Below, one piece after another: positions 8,649 through 17,507 of a DNA stretch of 64,000 bases. Under the pieces are notes generated by a model. The model was not told the origin of the DNA and did no database searches. It saw nothing but the letters and a program-made list of their open reading frames with translations. The position numbers and the translations under genes were made by a program. Positions within the stretch are counted from its first letter, which is position 1, and each line of letters starts with the position of its first letter. The stretch comes from Pyrinomonadaceae bacterium. Lineage in GTDB: Bacteria; Acidobacteriota; Blastocatellia; Pyrinomonadales; Pyrinomonadaceae. The stretch covers positions 370,001-434,000 of the forward strand of contig JANWYH010000001.1 in the NCBI GenBank assembly GCA_025054715.1, written 5' to 3'.

Positions 8649-8670
8649 CTTTTGTTTTTATGAGGTAAGT

Positions 8671-8706
8671 AAATGCCGGGTTTGAAAAAGCCCGGCATTT
8701 CTCTTT
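8671..8706 (+). terminator. Intrinsic terminator after glycine-zipper gene
   Basis: Perfect 10-bp inverted repeat, AAATGCCGGG at 8671-8680 and CCCGGCATTT at 8691-8700, with a 10-base loop, followed by TCTCTTTT. It separates the glycine-zipper gene from the rpmH promoter. Confidence 0.8.
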
Positions 8707-8724
8707 TGAAGTAGAGGGTTAGCT

Positions 8725-8754
8725 TTGACAATTTCTTTATTTTTTTCGTAAACT
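8725..8754 (+). promoter_or_regulatory. Probable sigma70-type promoter for rpmH/rnpA
   Basis: TTGACA at 8725-8730 is a perfect -35 hexamer; TAAACT at 8749-8754 (spacer 18) is the best -10, matching 4 of 6. It lies 35 bases ahead of the rpmH start and just after a terminator, the expected place for a promoter. Confidence 0.5.
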
Positions 8755-8781
8755 TCTAATTTTCAATGTCTTTAATTGAGG

Positions 8782-9306
8782 ATGCAATATGCCGAAAAGA
8801 ACATATCAACCGAACAATCGTCGTCGAGCCAAGAAACACGGATTTCGAGCGAGAATGGCGACCAAAAGCGGCAGAGAAGTGATAGCACGTCGTCGGGCGA
8901 AAGGGCGCAAACGATTAACTCCGCATCACTACTAGGATTTCGCCTGCCGAAGGAATGCAGATTAACGAAGGCATCGCAGTTTCAGCTTGTTTATGCTCAA
9001 GGCAAGCGTTTTGAAGGAAAATATATGACGGTATTTGTAATGCCTTCAGAAGGAGTTTTTCACAAATTAGGAATTACCGCTTCGAGAAAAGCTTTAGGGA
9101 AGGCTCATGATCGCAATAGAGCTAAACGCCTAATACGCGAGGCTTTTCGTTTGAATAACCCCTTTCTTTACAAGCTAAAGAAAAGGTATTGGTGGGTTGT
9201 CAACGCAAAGCGAACATTGCTTGATGTTAAGCTCAAAGAGCCTCTTGAAGAACTTGAGAAAATAATAGAAGCCATTAGCGATCAAGAAAATAAAGGTGAG
9301 ATATGA
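8782..9306 (+). CDS. rnpA: Ribonuclease P protein component, with N-terminal extension overlapping rpmH
   Basis: The conserved RnpA core of about 123 residues begins just after the rpmH stop ([20 protein letters not shown]) and includes the signature RNR region [16 protein letters not shown], which binds RNase P RNA. No ATG, GTG or TTG exists in frame between the end of rpmH and this core. The only canonical starts are ATG 8782 and TTG 8776, both upstream of rpmH; a stop at 8773-8775 closes the frame. This yields about 174 residues with a 50-residue Ser/Thr/Gln-rich extension read out of frame through rpmH. The same nesting is known from Thermus. A rare CTG or ATT start after rpmH cannot be excluded. 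RNase P RNA itself is at 29251-29691. Confidence 0.88.
   Translation: MQYAEKNISTEQSSSSQETRISSENGDQKRQRSDSTSSGERAQTINSASLLGFRLPKECRLTKASQFQLVYAQGKRFEGKYMTVFVMPSEGVFHKLGITASRKALGKAHDRNRAKRLIREAFRLNNPFLYKLKKRYWWVVNAKRTLLDVKLKEPLEELEKIIEAISDQENKGEI
8789..8935 (+). CDS. rpmH: Ribosomal protein bL34
   Basis: A 48-residue, extremely basic protein beginning [20 protein letters not shown] and ending RKRLTPHHY, an unmistakable bL34 with standard length. It is a structural component of the large ribosomal subunit. GAGG at 8778-8781 sits seven bases before this ATG, ideal spacing. The whole gene is embedded in a different reading frame of the rnpA open frame (8776/8782-9306), so the same bases can encode both proteins. 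dnaA, often upstream of rpmH, is not present. Confidence 0.97.
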   Translation: MPKRTYQPNNRRRAKKHGFRARMATKSGREVIARRRAKGRKRLTPHHY

Positions 9307-9515
9307 TAAAGTCAGCACTTCTCGATCTCATAAAACTTTATAAACTTGTTTTCTCGCCCCTTCTTCCGCCTTCTTGCCGCTTTGAGCCTACTTGCTCGGA
9401 TTACACCTATCAAGCAATAGAAAAGTATGGAATTTTGACAGGTCTGTGGATGGGATTTAAGAGAATTCTAAGATGCAATCCTTTTTGCAAAGGTGGTTAT
9501 GACCCCGTAAACTAA
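9303..9515 (+). CDS. yidD: Membrane protein insertion efficiency factor YidD
   Basis: A 70-residue protein with the YidD hallmarks: an amphipathic N-terminal helix followed by CRFEPTCSDYTYQAIEKYG and RCNPFCKGGYDPV. It assists YidC/Sec-dependent insertion at the inner membrane. The ATG overlaps the rnpA stop (ATGA), and yidC starts two bases after its stop, the conserved rpmH-rnpA-yidD-yidC order. Confidence 0.95.
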   Translation: MIKSALLDLIKLYKLVFSPLLPPSCRFEPTCSDYTYQAIEKYGILTGLWMGFKRILRCNPFCKGGYDPVN

Positions 9516-9517
9516 AA

Positions 9518-11398
9518 ATGATGAATGATAGTCAAAGACAAAGGGAACAGCAGATAAGACTGCTTCTTGCGGTTACGCTTTCAATGTTGGTTTTAACGGC
9601 TTGGACTTATTTTTTCGCACCAGAGCCATCAAAAGAACAATCTCAGACTGTCAAAGAAGAGCCTCAACAACAAGAAGTAAGCAAAGTTAGCAAAGAAATA
9701 TCTCTGACTGAGGAAAAAGATAATTTTCCAAATAGAACAATTACAATTAAGACACCTCTTTACGAGGTAAAGATAGACTCAAAAGGTGCTCTGGTTACTA
9801 GCTGGATTTTGATAAAAAATGTTCACGATCAGCATGAAAAACTTCTCTTTGCTGACGGTGGAAATGGCATTTCTGGTAAGCCTCTCGAATTGATACCAGA
9901 TAAAGCATTAGAAACCAGAATGCTGCCTTTTCGACTTTTTACGGGAAATGAACAACTAGACGCACTTGTTAATGAGAGAAATTATGAGATTTCCGAAAGT
10001 GAAAGCATTATAGAACTTTCTGAAGGGCAATCCAGGCAAATAAGTTTTCGTCTGAAAACTCAAAGTGGTGTAGAGGTTACCAAGACTTTTTCTTTTAAGG
10101 CTGATAGCTACTTAACGGATTTTTCTGTGCAAGCTAGCGTAAACGGGTCCGTTTTAGATGATCTAAAACTTCTAGTAGGCGCAGGGATAGGTGATAAAGC
10201 TATAGTTCGACACAATTATTATCACATAGAACCCGAAGCCGTAGCTTTAATAGGAGAAACAGTCGAAAGGTACGGAGGTTACTATTTTACTTACAATGGT
10301 GCAGAAGCGAAAAGAGTTTTTACAGGTAACGTAAATTGGGCTGCTGTCGGTGATACATATTTCGTTACCTCAGCTATTCCTTTACAGCCTGTCTCTCAAG
10401 TAGAGTTTCGGTCTTTAAGATACGAAGTTCCAGTGGAGCCTTTCTACGATGGAATTTTTGCATGGATTACACGCCATCAAACAACAAAGCTTACCAAGCA
10501 CATGGTTTCAGCCTACATACCTGTAAGAGCGGATGGAACGGTGATAAAAATTTATACTGGTTCAAAAGATTACTTTACGCTTGAGCAATATGATAACATG
10601 CTTAAAGATGAGATCGGTCGAGAAATAAATCTTGATAATCTTATCAATTGGGGCTGGACTGGTGCCATTACAAAACCTATTGCCATTCCGCTTCTTCGTG
10701 CTTTGAACTTTATTTTTGCTTACGTAGGGAATTACGGAACAGCGATCATAATTTTTACGATAATTTTTTATTCACTTTTTTTCCCTTTGCGTTGGTATCA
10801 ATCGAAATCTTTCAAGAAGGCACAGGCGAATGCTCCAAAGATGCAGCAGATTCAGGAAAAGATAAGACAGCTACAGAAAAAAGGTGTTCCCATAGACGAT
10901 CCGAGAATGCGTGAACTTCAAATGGAGCAGCTTCGCTTGATGAAAGGAGCTATTCCGTTAGGTGGTTGTTTACCTTTATTGTTGCAGATTCCGTTATTTA
11001 TTGCTCTTTATGTTGCTGTTACTATTTCGCTTGATTTCAGACAGGCTCATTTTCTATGGCTTCCTGATCTGTCAGCGGCAGATCCATGGCATTTGTTAGA
11101 GTTTCTTTTTGCTGGTTCAATGGTAATTTCAATGGCGTTGACGCCGACGGCTCCAGCTATGACGCCAGAGCAGAAGATGCAGCAGAAGATGATGACATAC
11201 CTGATGCCTTTGATGATGCTATGGCTTCTTTGGGGCGCGCCCTCCGGACTTTTGCTTTACTGGTTTTTTGGCAATTTAGTAAGCTTTGCCCAGCAGGTTA
11301 TCATAAATAGACTTGTTGCTGAACCGTCTCCTATCGAACAGCAAGATCAAAGCGAAAGTCTTGAAAAAAAGCCTAGAAGAAGGGCTTCTGCATCATAA
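9518..11398 (+). CDS. yidC: Membrane protein insertase YidC
   Basis: A 626-residue insertase of Gram-negative type: an N-terminal membrane segment (about residues 12-29), a Glu/Gln-rich linker, a large periplasmic beta-super-sandwich domain (to about residue 370), then the conserved 60-kDa insertase core with helices around YVGNYGTAIIIFTIIFYSLF, the cytoplasmic coiled hairpin (KKAQANAPKMQQIQEKIRQL) and later membrane segments (PLGGCLPLLLQIPLFIALY). The C-terminus is basic (KKPRRRASAS). It inserts proteins independently of or together with SecYEG. Confidence 0.96.
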   Translation: MMNDSQRQREQQIRLLLAVTLSMLVLTAWTYFFAPEPSKEQSQTVKEEPQQQEVSKVSKEISLTEEKDNFPNRTITIKTPLYEVKIDSKGALVTSWILIKNVHDQHEKLLFADGGNGISGKPLELIPDKALETRMLPFRLFTGNEQLDALVNERNYEISESESIIELSEGQSRQISFRLKTQSGVEVTKTFSFKADSYLTDFSVQASVNGSVLDDLKLLVGAGIGDKAIVRHNYYHIEPEAVALIGETVERYGGYYFTYNGAEAKRVFTGNVNWAAVGDTYFVTSAIPLQPVSQVEFRSLRYEVPVEPFYDGIFAWITRHQTTKLTKHMVSAYIPVRADGTVIKIYTGSKDYFTLEQYDNMLKDEIGREINLDNLINWGWTGAITKPIAIPLLRALNFIFAYVGNYGTAIIIFTIIFYSLFFPLRWYQSKSFKKAQANAPKMQQIQEKIRQLQKKGVPIDDPRMRELQMEQLRLMKGAIPLGGCLPLLLQIPLFIALYVAVTISLDFRQAHFLWLPDLSAADPWHLLEFLFAGSMVISMALTPTAPAMTPEQKMQQKMMTYLMPLMMLWLLWGAPSGLLLYWFFGNLVSFAQQVIINRLVAEPSPIEQQDQSESLEKKPRRRASAS

Positions 11399-11410
11399 AT
11401 CATAAGGAGT

Positions 11411-13657
11411 ATGCGGAAAGCTTATTTATTTCTTTTCCTTTTTCTGTTCTCGATCTCAGCTTTTTCTCAAGATGAGTTACGAGTGCAGGTTGTCTGGCAG
11501 GTGAAAAGCTATGACATAGAAGTGTCTTTTTCGGACAGGTTTTTGTTAGGTAAGGCGTTGCTAGTGCTACAGAACACGGGAAACTCTGCAGGTTCGAGAG
11601 TTACTTTAAGGATAAATGAAAAGGCAGAAGTTACTTCAGTAAAGGTTAACGACTCTGCGGGAAGTTTTACGAAGGGACAAGAAAGGCTAGGAGCGAAAAA
11701 TCTTCAAAGGATAATAGTTAGCATTCCCTCCACACAGCCCAATTCGACGGTTAGTTTGACGATAGAGTATAAATTGAAAATAGAAGAAAACAGCGGGCTT
11801 AGTGCAATTTCGCCAGTTGGACTGCAATTTTTACCTCTTTCCTTTTGGTATCCAACTCCTAACACTTTATATGCGCCTCGTGGAGGAGATTTTGCTCCAT
11901 TTAGATTGGTTGTTAATTCTCAGATGACTGTAGTTTCTTCGGGAAATCAGAGCGGAAACACTTTTCAGCAAAGAGCTAATGGCTTACCTTTTTTTGTTGC
12001 AGGCGATTGGGACGTAGTTAGTTTCAAGGGCGTTACAGTTTATTTACCAAAGGGGGCAGGTGATTTTGAGCGGCAGAGGGCTTCTGAGCTAGCAAACCTT
12101 TTTGTTGAGGCAAAGACTTTTGTTGCTTCTCTTCTTGGCAGCATAGATGAAACGCCTGCACGAATAGTTGCAGTAAGACGAGGAGCAGGCTTTGCCGATT
12201 CATCAACGATACTGCTCGAATACGGTGCTTTTCGCCGTCACAAAATTGATTCACAAACCGCAATGACTATAGCAGAAGCCGCCGTAAAACTTTGGCTCGG
12301 AAATGCTGTTCTTGTAAGAGAAGAGGGTTACGGTGTAATTCGTGAAGGTCTGACTCGTTACATTGCAAATCTTTTCATTGAAAAGCAGTTTGGCAAAGAG
12401 GCTGCTGAAAATGAATGGTTCAGACAAAGGATTTCTTATGCTGCTATAGCTAGGCGTGAAGTCCCACTGAGTAAAGTTTCTCCACTAGACGACTTCTACT
12501 TTGCTTTAACGGCAAACAAGGGCGCCATGATTTGGCGTTTGCTTGCTAGAAGAATAGGTCAAGCGGAGTTTTTCAGAATTCTTAGGTCGCAATTAAAGAC
12601 CGGAGCTCTCACACTTTCGGATGTTAGACTGGCCTTTGCCGATCAAAAGGAATTCCTAGAGTTTTGGCTTGATCAGACAAATGACGTTAACCTTCTTGTT
12701 GGACTTCCACAAGCATCTGGAGATGAAAAAAGAGTGGCGTTGAGAAACAATGGCTCGATACCTGTCGAGACCAAGGTTACGGCGTTTACTGACAAAGGTG
12801 AAAAACTTATTGTTGAAACATCTCTGCAGGCAAAGAGCTTTGGTGAAGCAGTTTTCAGAACGGCCTCAAAGGTGGTGAGAGTAGAGGTTGACCCAGAAAA
12901 GCTTTATCCACAATTGGATTTTTCAGATGATGTTGCTCCTAGAGAATTCAGTGATTCTGATGCGATTTTAATTATCAAGCGAAGTTTTGATAGACAAGAT
13001 TTCGTAGGCGCAGAGAAGGCTGCTAGAACACTTCTAGAATCATATCCAGGCCTAGATGATGCTAGGATTTTGCTCGGGCGATCCCTACTTGCTCAAAATA
13101 AACTATCTGAAGCAGAGAAACAATTTCAAACCATTTTAGATGAAAAGCTCGTTTTAGCTAGGAATTCTGCTTGGGCTTATGTCGGGCTTGGTGAAATAGC
13201 TACTAGAGCAAATAAAACCAGTGAAGCGGTAAGGTTTTTTGAAGAAGCTATCCGTTCAGATGCCGAATATGGAGCAACTTTAGCTGCAAGAATGGGAAGA
13301 AATAAAGTTTTACCTACTTCTAAGGTTGAGGAAAGCATAAGGAATTTCTTTATTCAGTTTGATCGTGCAGCAATTTCAAAAAGTCGCGCTAATGTTGAGC
13401 AGATGATAGTTTCGGGTGAGATGGTGCGGTTTGCATCAAACCTTGCCGGACAGGCTGAATTGTGGGAAACAAAAGTCGTTCATGTTGATCCTTTAGATGC
13501 GAATAATGTTCTTGTTGAGGTTGAACTTAGAGTTCGTCTTCTCAATCGTAGCGAAGAAAAGGGAATGGCAGTTTTTTATTTGTCAAGAACGACTACAGGT
13601 TGGAAGTTGAGCGGAGTAGAAATTTTTGAAGTCAGGGCACAGGAGCAAGAAAGTTGA
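11411..13657 (+). CDS. Secreted degenerate M1-peptidase-like protein with TPR region
   Basis: A 748-residue exported protein (signal peptide residues 1-19). The N-terminal beta domain and the following region resemble M1 aminopeptidases: at residues 287-298 IAEAAVKLWLGN aligns with the zinc motif IAHELAHQWFGN, and a downstream REGLTRY aligns with NEGFATY. Both zinc histidines and the catalytic Glu of HExxH are absent, so it is probably not a metallopeptidase. Residues about 520-640 look like TPR repeats (DFVGAEKAARTLLESYPGLD, then SEAEKQFQTILDEKL), and the C-terminus forms a separate small domain. It starts 12 bp after yidC with a good AAGGAG site and its stop overlaps kdsC. Probable scaffold role in the periplasm (inference). 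Confidence 0.72.
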   Translation: MRKAYLFLFLFLFSISAFSQDELRVQVVWQVKSYDIEVSFSDRFLLGKALLVLQNTGNSAGSRVTLRINEKAEVTSVKVNDSAGSFTKGQERLGAKNLQRIIVSIPSTQPNSTVSLTIEYKLKIEENSGLSAISPVGLQFLPLSFWYPTPNTLYAPRGGDFAPFRLVVNSQMTVVSSGNQSGNTFQQRANGLPFFVAGDWDVVSFKGVTVYLPKGAGDFERQRASELANLFVEAKTFVASLLGSIDETPARIVAVRRGAGFADSSTILLEYGAFRRHKIDSQTAMTIAEAAVKLWLGNAVLVREEGYGVIREGLTRYIANLFIEKQFGKEAAENEWFRQRISYAAIARREVPLSKVSPLDDFYFALTANKGAMIWRLLARRIGQAEFFRILRSQLKTGALTLSDVRLAFADQKEFLEFWLDQTNDVNLLVGLPQASGDEKRVALRNNGSIPVETKVTAFTDKGEKLIVETSLQAKSFGEAVFRTASKVVRVEVDPEKLYPQLDFSDDVAPREFSDSDAILIIKRSFDRQDFVGAEKAARTLLESYPGLDDARILLGRSLLAQNKLSEAEKQFQTILDEKLVLARNSAWAYVGLGEIATRANKTSEAVRFFEEAIRSDAEYGATLAARMGRNKVLPTSKVEESIRNFFIQFDRAAISKSRANVEQMIVSGEMVRFASNLAGQAELWETKVVHVDPLDANNVLVEVELRVRLLNRSEEKGMAVFYLSRTTTGWKLSGVEIFEVRAQEQES

Positions 13658-14184
13658 TAAGAAGCCTGTTTGACAAAGATTTGTTAGCAAAAGCATCTAG
13701 GGTGAGGCTTCTTTTGATGGATTGTGACGGTGTGCTCACGGATGGAAGATTGTATTTTTCTGAAGATGGCGAAATTATAAAGGCTTTTCATGTTAGAGAC
13801 GGGCAAGGTCTTGTCTTGTGGAGAAATGCTGGTTTTGCCTCAGGAATAATTTCGGGTAGAAGGTCTAGGATACTGAAGCAAAGAGCAAGGGAGTTAGGAA
13901 TAAATTTCCTTTTTCAAGGGGTTAAAGACAAAGTTCAAGTGTTTGAGCAAATTCTTACTCGAGGTAATTTTTTGGCTAGTGAAGTAGCTTATATTGGTGA
14001 TGATGTAGGTGATATTGATTTGATCAAACGTGTTGGATTTTCTGCCGCGGTGGCGGATGCTGTTTATGATGTTAAGAGTTTGGTTGATTTTGTAACTAGG
14101 GAAAGAGGTGGTTTTGGAGCAGTTCGCGAGGTCATAGATTTTATTTTTTTTGCGAAGAAAAATGAAGAAGAGAGTAAAACCTGA
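13654..14184 (+). CDS. kdsC: KdsC-like HAD phosphatase (3-deoxy-D-manno-octulosonate 8-phosphate phosphatase)
   Basis: A 176-residue cap-less HAD hydrolase, normal KdsC length. Motif I is LLLMDCDGVLTDGRL with the two catalytic aspartates, followed by FHVRDGQGL, the motif II region GIISGRRS, a motif III Lys region VKDKVQVFEQ and motif IV YIGDDVGDIDLI. KdsC releases phosphate from Kdo-8-P for lipopolysaccharide, consistent with waaA elsewhere in the window. The start is TTG 13654, overlapping the stop of the preceding gene. A related nucleotide-sugar phosphatase function is possible, since the family is close-knit. Confidence 0.85.
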   Translation: MIRSLFDKDLLAKASRVRLLLMDCDGVLTDGRLYFSEDGEIIKAFHVRDGQGLVLWRNAGFASGIISGRRSRILKQRARELGINFLFQGVKDKVQVFEQILTRGNFLASEVAYIGDDVGDIDLIKRVGFSAAVADAVYDVKSLVDFVTRERGGFGAVREVIDFIFFAKKNEEESKT

Positions 14185-15310
14185 TATTCGTGCAATAACT
14201 AGGCTTGTTCCGCCGGAAGGTAATTTAGTTCAGGGTCAGTCGGAGCTTCCAATTCATCCTAGACTTGCTGAAGAGGCTGCTAAGGTTATTTCGGCAAACC
14301 AAAATCATTACGGAGCTTCAGAAGGCGAGCAGCAGCTTCGCAGGGCCGTGGTTGAGAAGGTGAGAAAATCTAACAACATAGACTTAAATTCTGACGAAAT
14401 GGACGTAATGATTACAAGTGGTGGAACGGGGGCATTGGTAGGAATAGCCGTTAGCTTTCTCAGAAATAAATCAGCTCTAGTTTTCGAGCCTTATTACCCT
14501 TATCATTGCAGAATCGTAGAGCAATTTGGCGGAAAAATAGAAAAATTTGAGCTAAATGAGAACCTAAGTTTCGATAAAAATGAGCTTTTTGAAAGGTGTC
14601 AAGTCTTAAAGCAACGTTCAGAATATCCGCTTTCAGCTATAATTGTTTGCTCACCAGCAAATCCCTCTGGAAAGGTGTTGAATTTTGAAGAGCTTAAAGC
14701 AGTTGCCGAAGTTGCCACAAAACTTGATTTGATGGTGATTTCGGATGAAGTTTATGAACATTATGTTTGCGGAGATAATCCACATATTTCTATTGCCTCA
14801 CTTTTTGATATGCAGAAGCGAACAATCACGGTTAACTCCTTTTCAAAATCATGGAACATTTCAGGTTGGCGCCTTGGCTATTGTTATGGACCGAAGGAGC
14901 TTATCTCTCAAGTAAACTCTGTAGCAAACGTGGTGTATGTCTGTCCTGTAACTCCATTGCAGAAGGCTCTGGCAGAGGTTCTACTATCTGAAGAAGATTA
15001 CTATGAACTTTTACGCAGAGATTTTGAGCACAAACGGAAATTTTTTGTAAATGAACTTAGGGGCCTAGGATTTCAAGTGTATGAATCGGGTTCAACATTT
15101 TATGTCTGGGCTAGAATCCCTGAAAGATTTGATGACTCGGTTAGCTTTAATCAGATGTTGATGGAAAAGCAACAAGTCGCAGGTGTTCCAGGGAGTGCAT
15201 TTTCTGATTCCGGCAGATGGGATGCTTTTATGCGGTTTTGTATTGCAAGGGAAGACAGCATCCTAGAGACTGCTCTCAAAAAAATTAAAAATGCATTAAA
15301 TAGTGATTAG
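14162..15310 (+). CDS. PLP-dependent aminotransferase, class I/II
   Basis: About 382 residues with the fold-type I aminotransferase pattern: SGGTGALVGIAV for cofactor phosphate contacts, SPANPSGKVL, SDEVYEHYV, and the PLP lysine in SFSKSWNISGWRLGY followed by the substrate-carboxylate arginine near the C-terminus (MRFCIARE). It resembles the aspartate/aromatic aminotransferase group; the exact amino acid cannot be told. I chose ATG 14162, which overlaps kdsC by 23 bp; TTG 14150 in frame is an alternative. Confidence 0.85.
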   Translation: MKKRVKPDIRAITRLVPPEGNLVQGQSELPIHPRLAEEAAKVISANQNHYGASEGEQQLRRAVVEKVRKSNNIDLNSDEMDVMITSGGTGALVGIAVSFLRNKSALVFEPYYPYHCRIVEQFGGKIEKFELNENLSFDKNELFERCQVLKQRSEYPLSAIIVCSPANPSGKVLNFEELKAVAEVATKLDLMVISDEVYEHYVCGDNPHISIASLFDMQKRTITVNSFSKSWNISGWRLGYCYGPKELISQVNSVANVVYVCPVTPLQKALAEVLLSEEDYYELLRRDFEHKRKFFVNELRGLGFQVYESGSTFYVWARIPERFDDSVSFNQMLMEKQQVAGVPGSAFSDSGRWDAFMRFCIAREDSILETALKKIKNALNSD

Positions 15311-15557
15311 TTCGTCTTTCGAGTAAAGTAAAAAGAAGGTTAAAGTAGTTGATGAAACTTAGGTAAAGGTGTATTTTTAGGTATGAAAAAGAAGAAGCGA
15401 TGATAACATTGCGGTGTTGGTTGGGACTTGGGAGAAAAGATATTATTTGGCGTAGAAGCTATGACTAGTTGCTGTCTGTCAATGCGAGTCAGCCTAAAAG
15501 AAGTGGGGTATAAAATGTAGTGATCATGCTCACTTTAACTAATCGAGGAAGATTATT

Positions 15558-17507
15558 ATGAGATCGTTAAGCATTTTTGTTTCTTTTACTGTGTTTTTAA
15601 TCGGTGTCGAAGCTCAGCAGATTAGACTTCAACCCTTTCTATCTGGTTTAAGTTCGCCAGTTTACATAACAACAGCAAAAGACGGAACCGGTAGGCTTTT
15701 CGTAGTTCAGCAAAGAGGGATAATAAAAGTGGTTGAGCCGGGGAGTAGAACTATAAGCGACTTTTTGAATATAACAAGCAAAGTAAGTCAAACGGGAACC
15801 GAGAGAGGGCTTCTAGGACTTGCCTTTCATCCTCAGTTTTCAACGAATGGCTATTTTTTTGTTAATTACACTCGTGCCAGTGACGGTGCTACAATAGTTT
15901 CTCGATTCAAAGCGATAAATAACAATACCATAGGTGATCCGAATAGCGAAAGGATCATAATTACTATTCCTCAGCCTTATTCGAATCATAACGGCGGGAT
16001 GATTGATTTTGGACCAGATGGTTATCTTTATATTGGTATGGGCGACGGTGGATCAGCTAATGATCCACAGGCAAGGTCGCAGAATATCAATGAGCTTTTA
16101 GGTAAAATGTTAAGAATTGCGCCTAGTGTGTCGGAATCTCCATCCGATCCGCCTTATACAATCCCGCCAGATAACCCCTATGCCGGACCTACGCCCGGAG
16201 CTGATGAAATTTATGCGATAGGATTGAGAAATCCTTGGCGATGGTCTTTTGATCGGGCAACGGGACAACTATGGGCAGGTGACGTTGGACAAAATGCGAT
16301 CGAGGAAATAGACATAATTTTGATTGGCAGAAACTACGGTTGGCGAGTCTATGAAGGCTCTCAATGTACAGGTCTCGATCCGCAATTGTGTGCAGGCGGC
16401 TCAAATCCCATCAATCACACTCCACCAATTTATGAATACAACCATTCAAACGGCAGGTGTTCGGTAACCGGTGGGTATGTTTACAGAGGCATCAGACGCA
16501 CTTTTGCTAGCGGGACTTACATTTATGGAGATTATTGCACCGGTGAAATATGGATCGGTGGTAATTCGACTCCAATAATAGACACACCCAGAAATATATC
16601 ATCCTTTGGAGAGGACGATGACGGTGAAATCTATGTAGTCGGGCTTGGCGGAACGGTTGATAAGATCATTCGGGCTAATGCTTCGGCGGATTTCGACGGT
16701 GATGCTCGCACTGATACTGCGGTTTTTCGTCCATCAGAGGGCGTTTGGTATATTCTTAACAGCTCTAATAACTCGTTTCGAGCAGTTCAATTCGGTGCGG
16801 ATGGCGATATTCCCACGCCTGAGGACTTTGATGGAGATTATAAGACTGATATAGCAGTTTTTCGTCCTTCTGCGGGCACTTTTTATATTCTTGGAAGCAA
16901 TGGAAACATCTTCTTTTCAGTCCAATGGGGAAGTGCGGGAGACATTCCGACTCAAGCAGACTTCGATGGCGATGCTCGGGCAGACGTAGCAGTCTTTCGC
17001 CCGTCTGAAGGTGTATGGTATATCAGAAATTCAAGAGATGGGTCTTTTAGAGTTCAGCAATTCGGAATTTCTACAGATATACCAGTTGCTGGCGATTACA
17101 ATGGTGATGGAAGGACAGATATAGCAGTTTTCAGAAAGTCAACGGGAACTTGGTATATTCTAAGTAGTCAAAGCAATTCCTTTACTGCGATTCAATTTGG
17201 CAGTAGCTCGGACATTCCAGCTCAAGGTGATTTTGACGGAGACGGCAAAGCCGATATATCGGTTTTTCGAGAATCAGAAGGCAGATGGTATCGTATAAAC
17301 AGCTCAAATAACTCTCTTGCGGTTATTCAGTTCGGATCGAATGCTGACAAGCCTGTTGTCGGCGATTACGATGGAGACGGTAGAGATGATATTGCAGTTT
17401 GGCGGGCCGGGTTTTGGTATCGTTTGAACAGCTCTAACAATAGCTTTAGCGCAATTCAATTTGGCATAAGCTCAGATTTGCCTGTTCCACTTTACGATGT
17501 GCCTTAA
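15558..17507 (+). CDS. Secreted PQQ-type sugar (glucose/sorbosone) dehydrogenase with C-terminal FG-GAP repeats
   Basis: A 649-residue exported protein (signal peptide about residues 1-19). Residues about 20-370 match the soluble glucose/sorbosone dehydrogenase beta-propeller: [72 protein letters not shown]. The PQQ-binding histidine in the NHNGG motif is present. The last about 270 residues are six tandem FG-GAP/VCBS-like repeats rich in DxDxDG calcium-type loops. It would oxidise sugars outside the cytoplasm. A strong GAGGAAG site precedes ATG 15558. Its stop overlaps by 3 bases the stop of the opposing gene. Confidence 0.87.
   Translation: MRSLSIFVSFTVFLIGVEAQQIRLQPFLSGLSSPVYITTAKDGTGRLFVVQQRGIIKVVEPGSRTISDFLNITSKVSQTGTERGLLGLAFHPQFSTNGYFFVNYTRASDGATIVSRFKAINNNTIGDPNSERIIITIPQPYSNHNGGMIDFGPDGYLYIGMGDGGSANDPQARSQNINELLGKMLRIAPSVSESPSDPPYTIPPDNPYAGPTPGADEIYAIGLRNPWRWSFDRATGQLWAGDVGQNAIEEIDIILIGRNYGWRVYEGSQCTGLDPQLCAGGSNPINHTPPIYEYNHSNGRCSVTGGYVYRGIRRTFASGTYIYGDYCTGEIWIGGNSTPIIDTPRNISSFGEDDDGEIYVVGLGGTVDKIIRANASADFDGDARTDTAVFRPSEGVWYILNSSNNSFRAVQFGADGDIPTPEDFDGDYKTDIAVFRPSAGTFYILGSNGNIFFSVQWGSAGDIPTQADFDGDARADVAVFRPSEGVWYIRNSRDGSFRVQQFGISTDIPVAGDYNGDGRTDIAVFRKSTGTWYILSSQSNSFTAIQFGSSSDIPAQGDFDGDGKADISVFRESEGRWYRINSSNNSLAVIQFGSNADKPVVGDYDGDGRDDIAVWRAGFWYRLNSSNNSFSAIQFGISSDLPVPLYDVP
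16690..17500 (+). repeat. Six tandem FG-GAP/VCBS-type coding repeats
   Basis: DNA units of about 135 bases, each opening with a D-[FY]-[DN]-G-D box at about 16690, 16827, 16964, 17098, 17230 and 17365, each followed by [AV]VFR-S-G-WYI and an F-[AG]-[IV]-QFG motif. The array is coding and encodes a probable extracellular beta-propeller. Confidence 0.85.

Noticed and set aside
15311-15557. Possible small RNA or gene between the aminotransferase and the sugar dehydrogenase
   Set aside because: No known RNA motif or frame with a ribosome site; only the GAGGAAG site of the next gene is evident.
16690-17500. CRISPR-like tandem repetition
   Set aside because: Units are about 135 bases, diverged, in frame and encode FG-GAP repeats; there are no short identical repeats with unique spacers.
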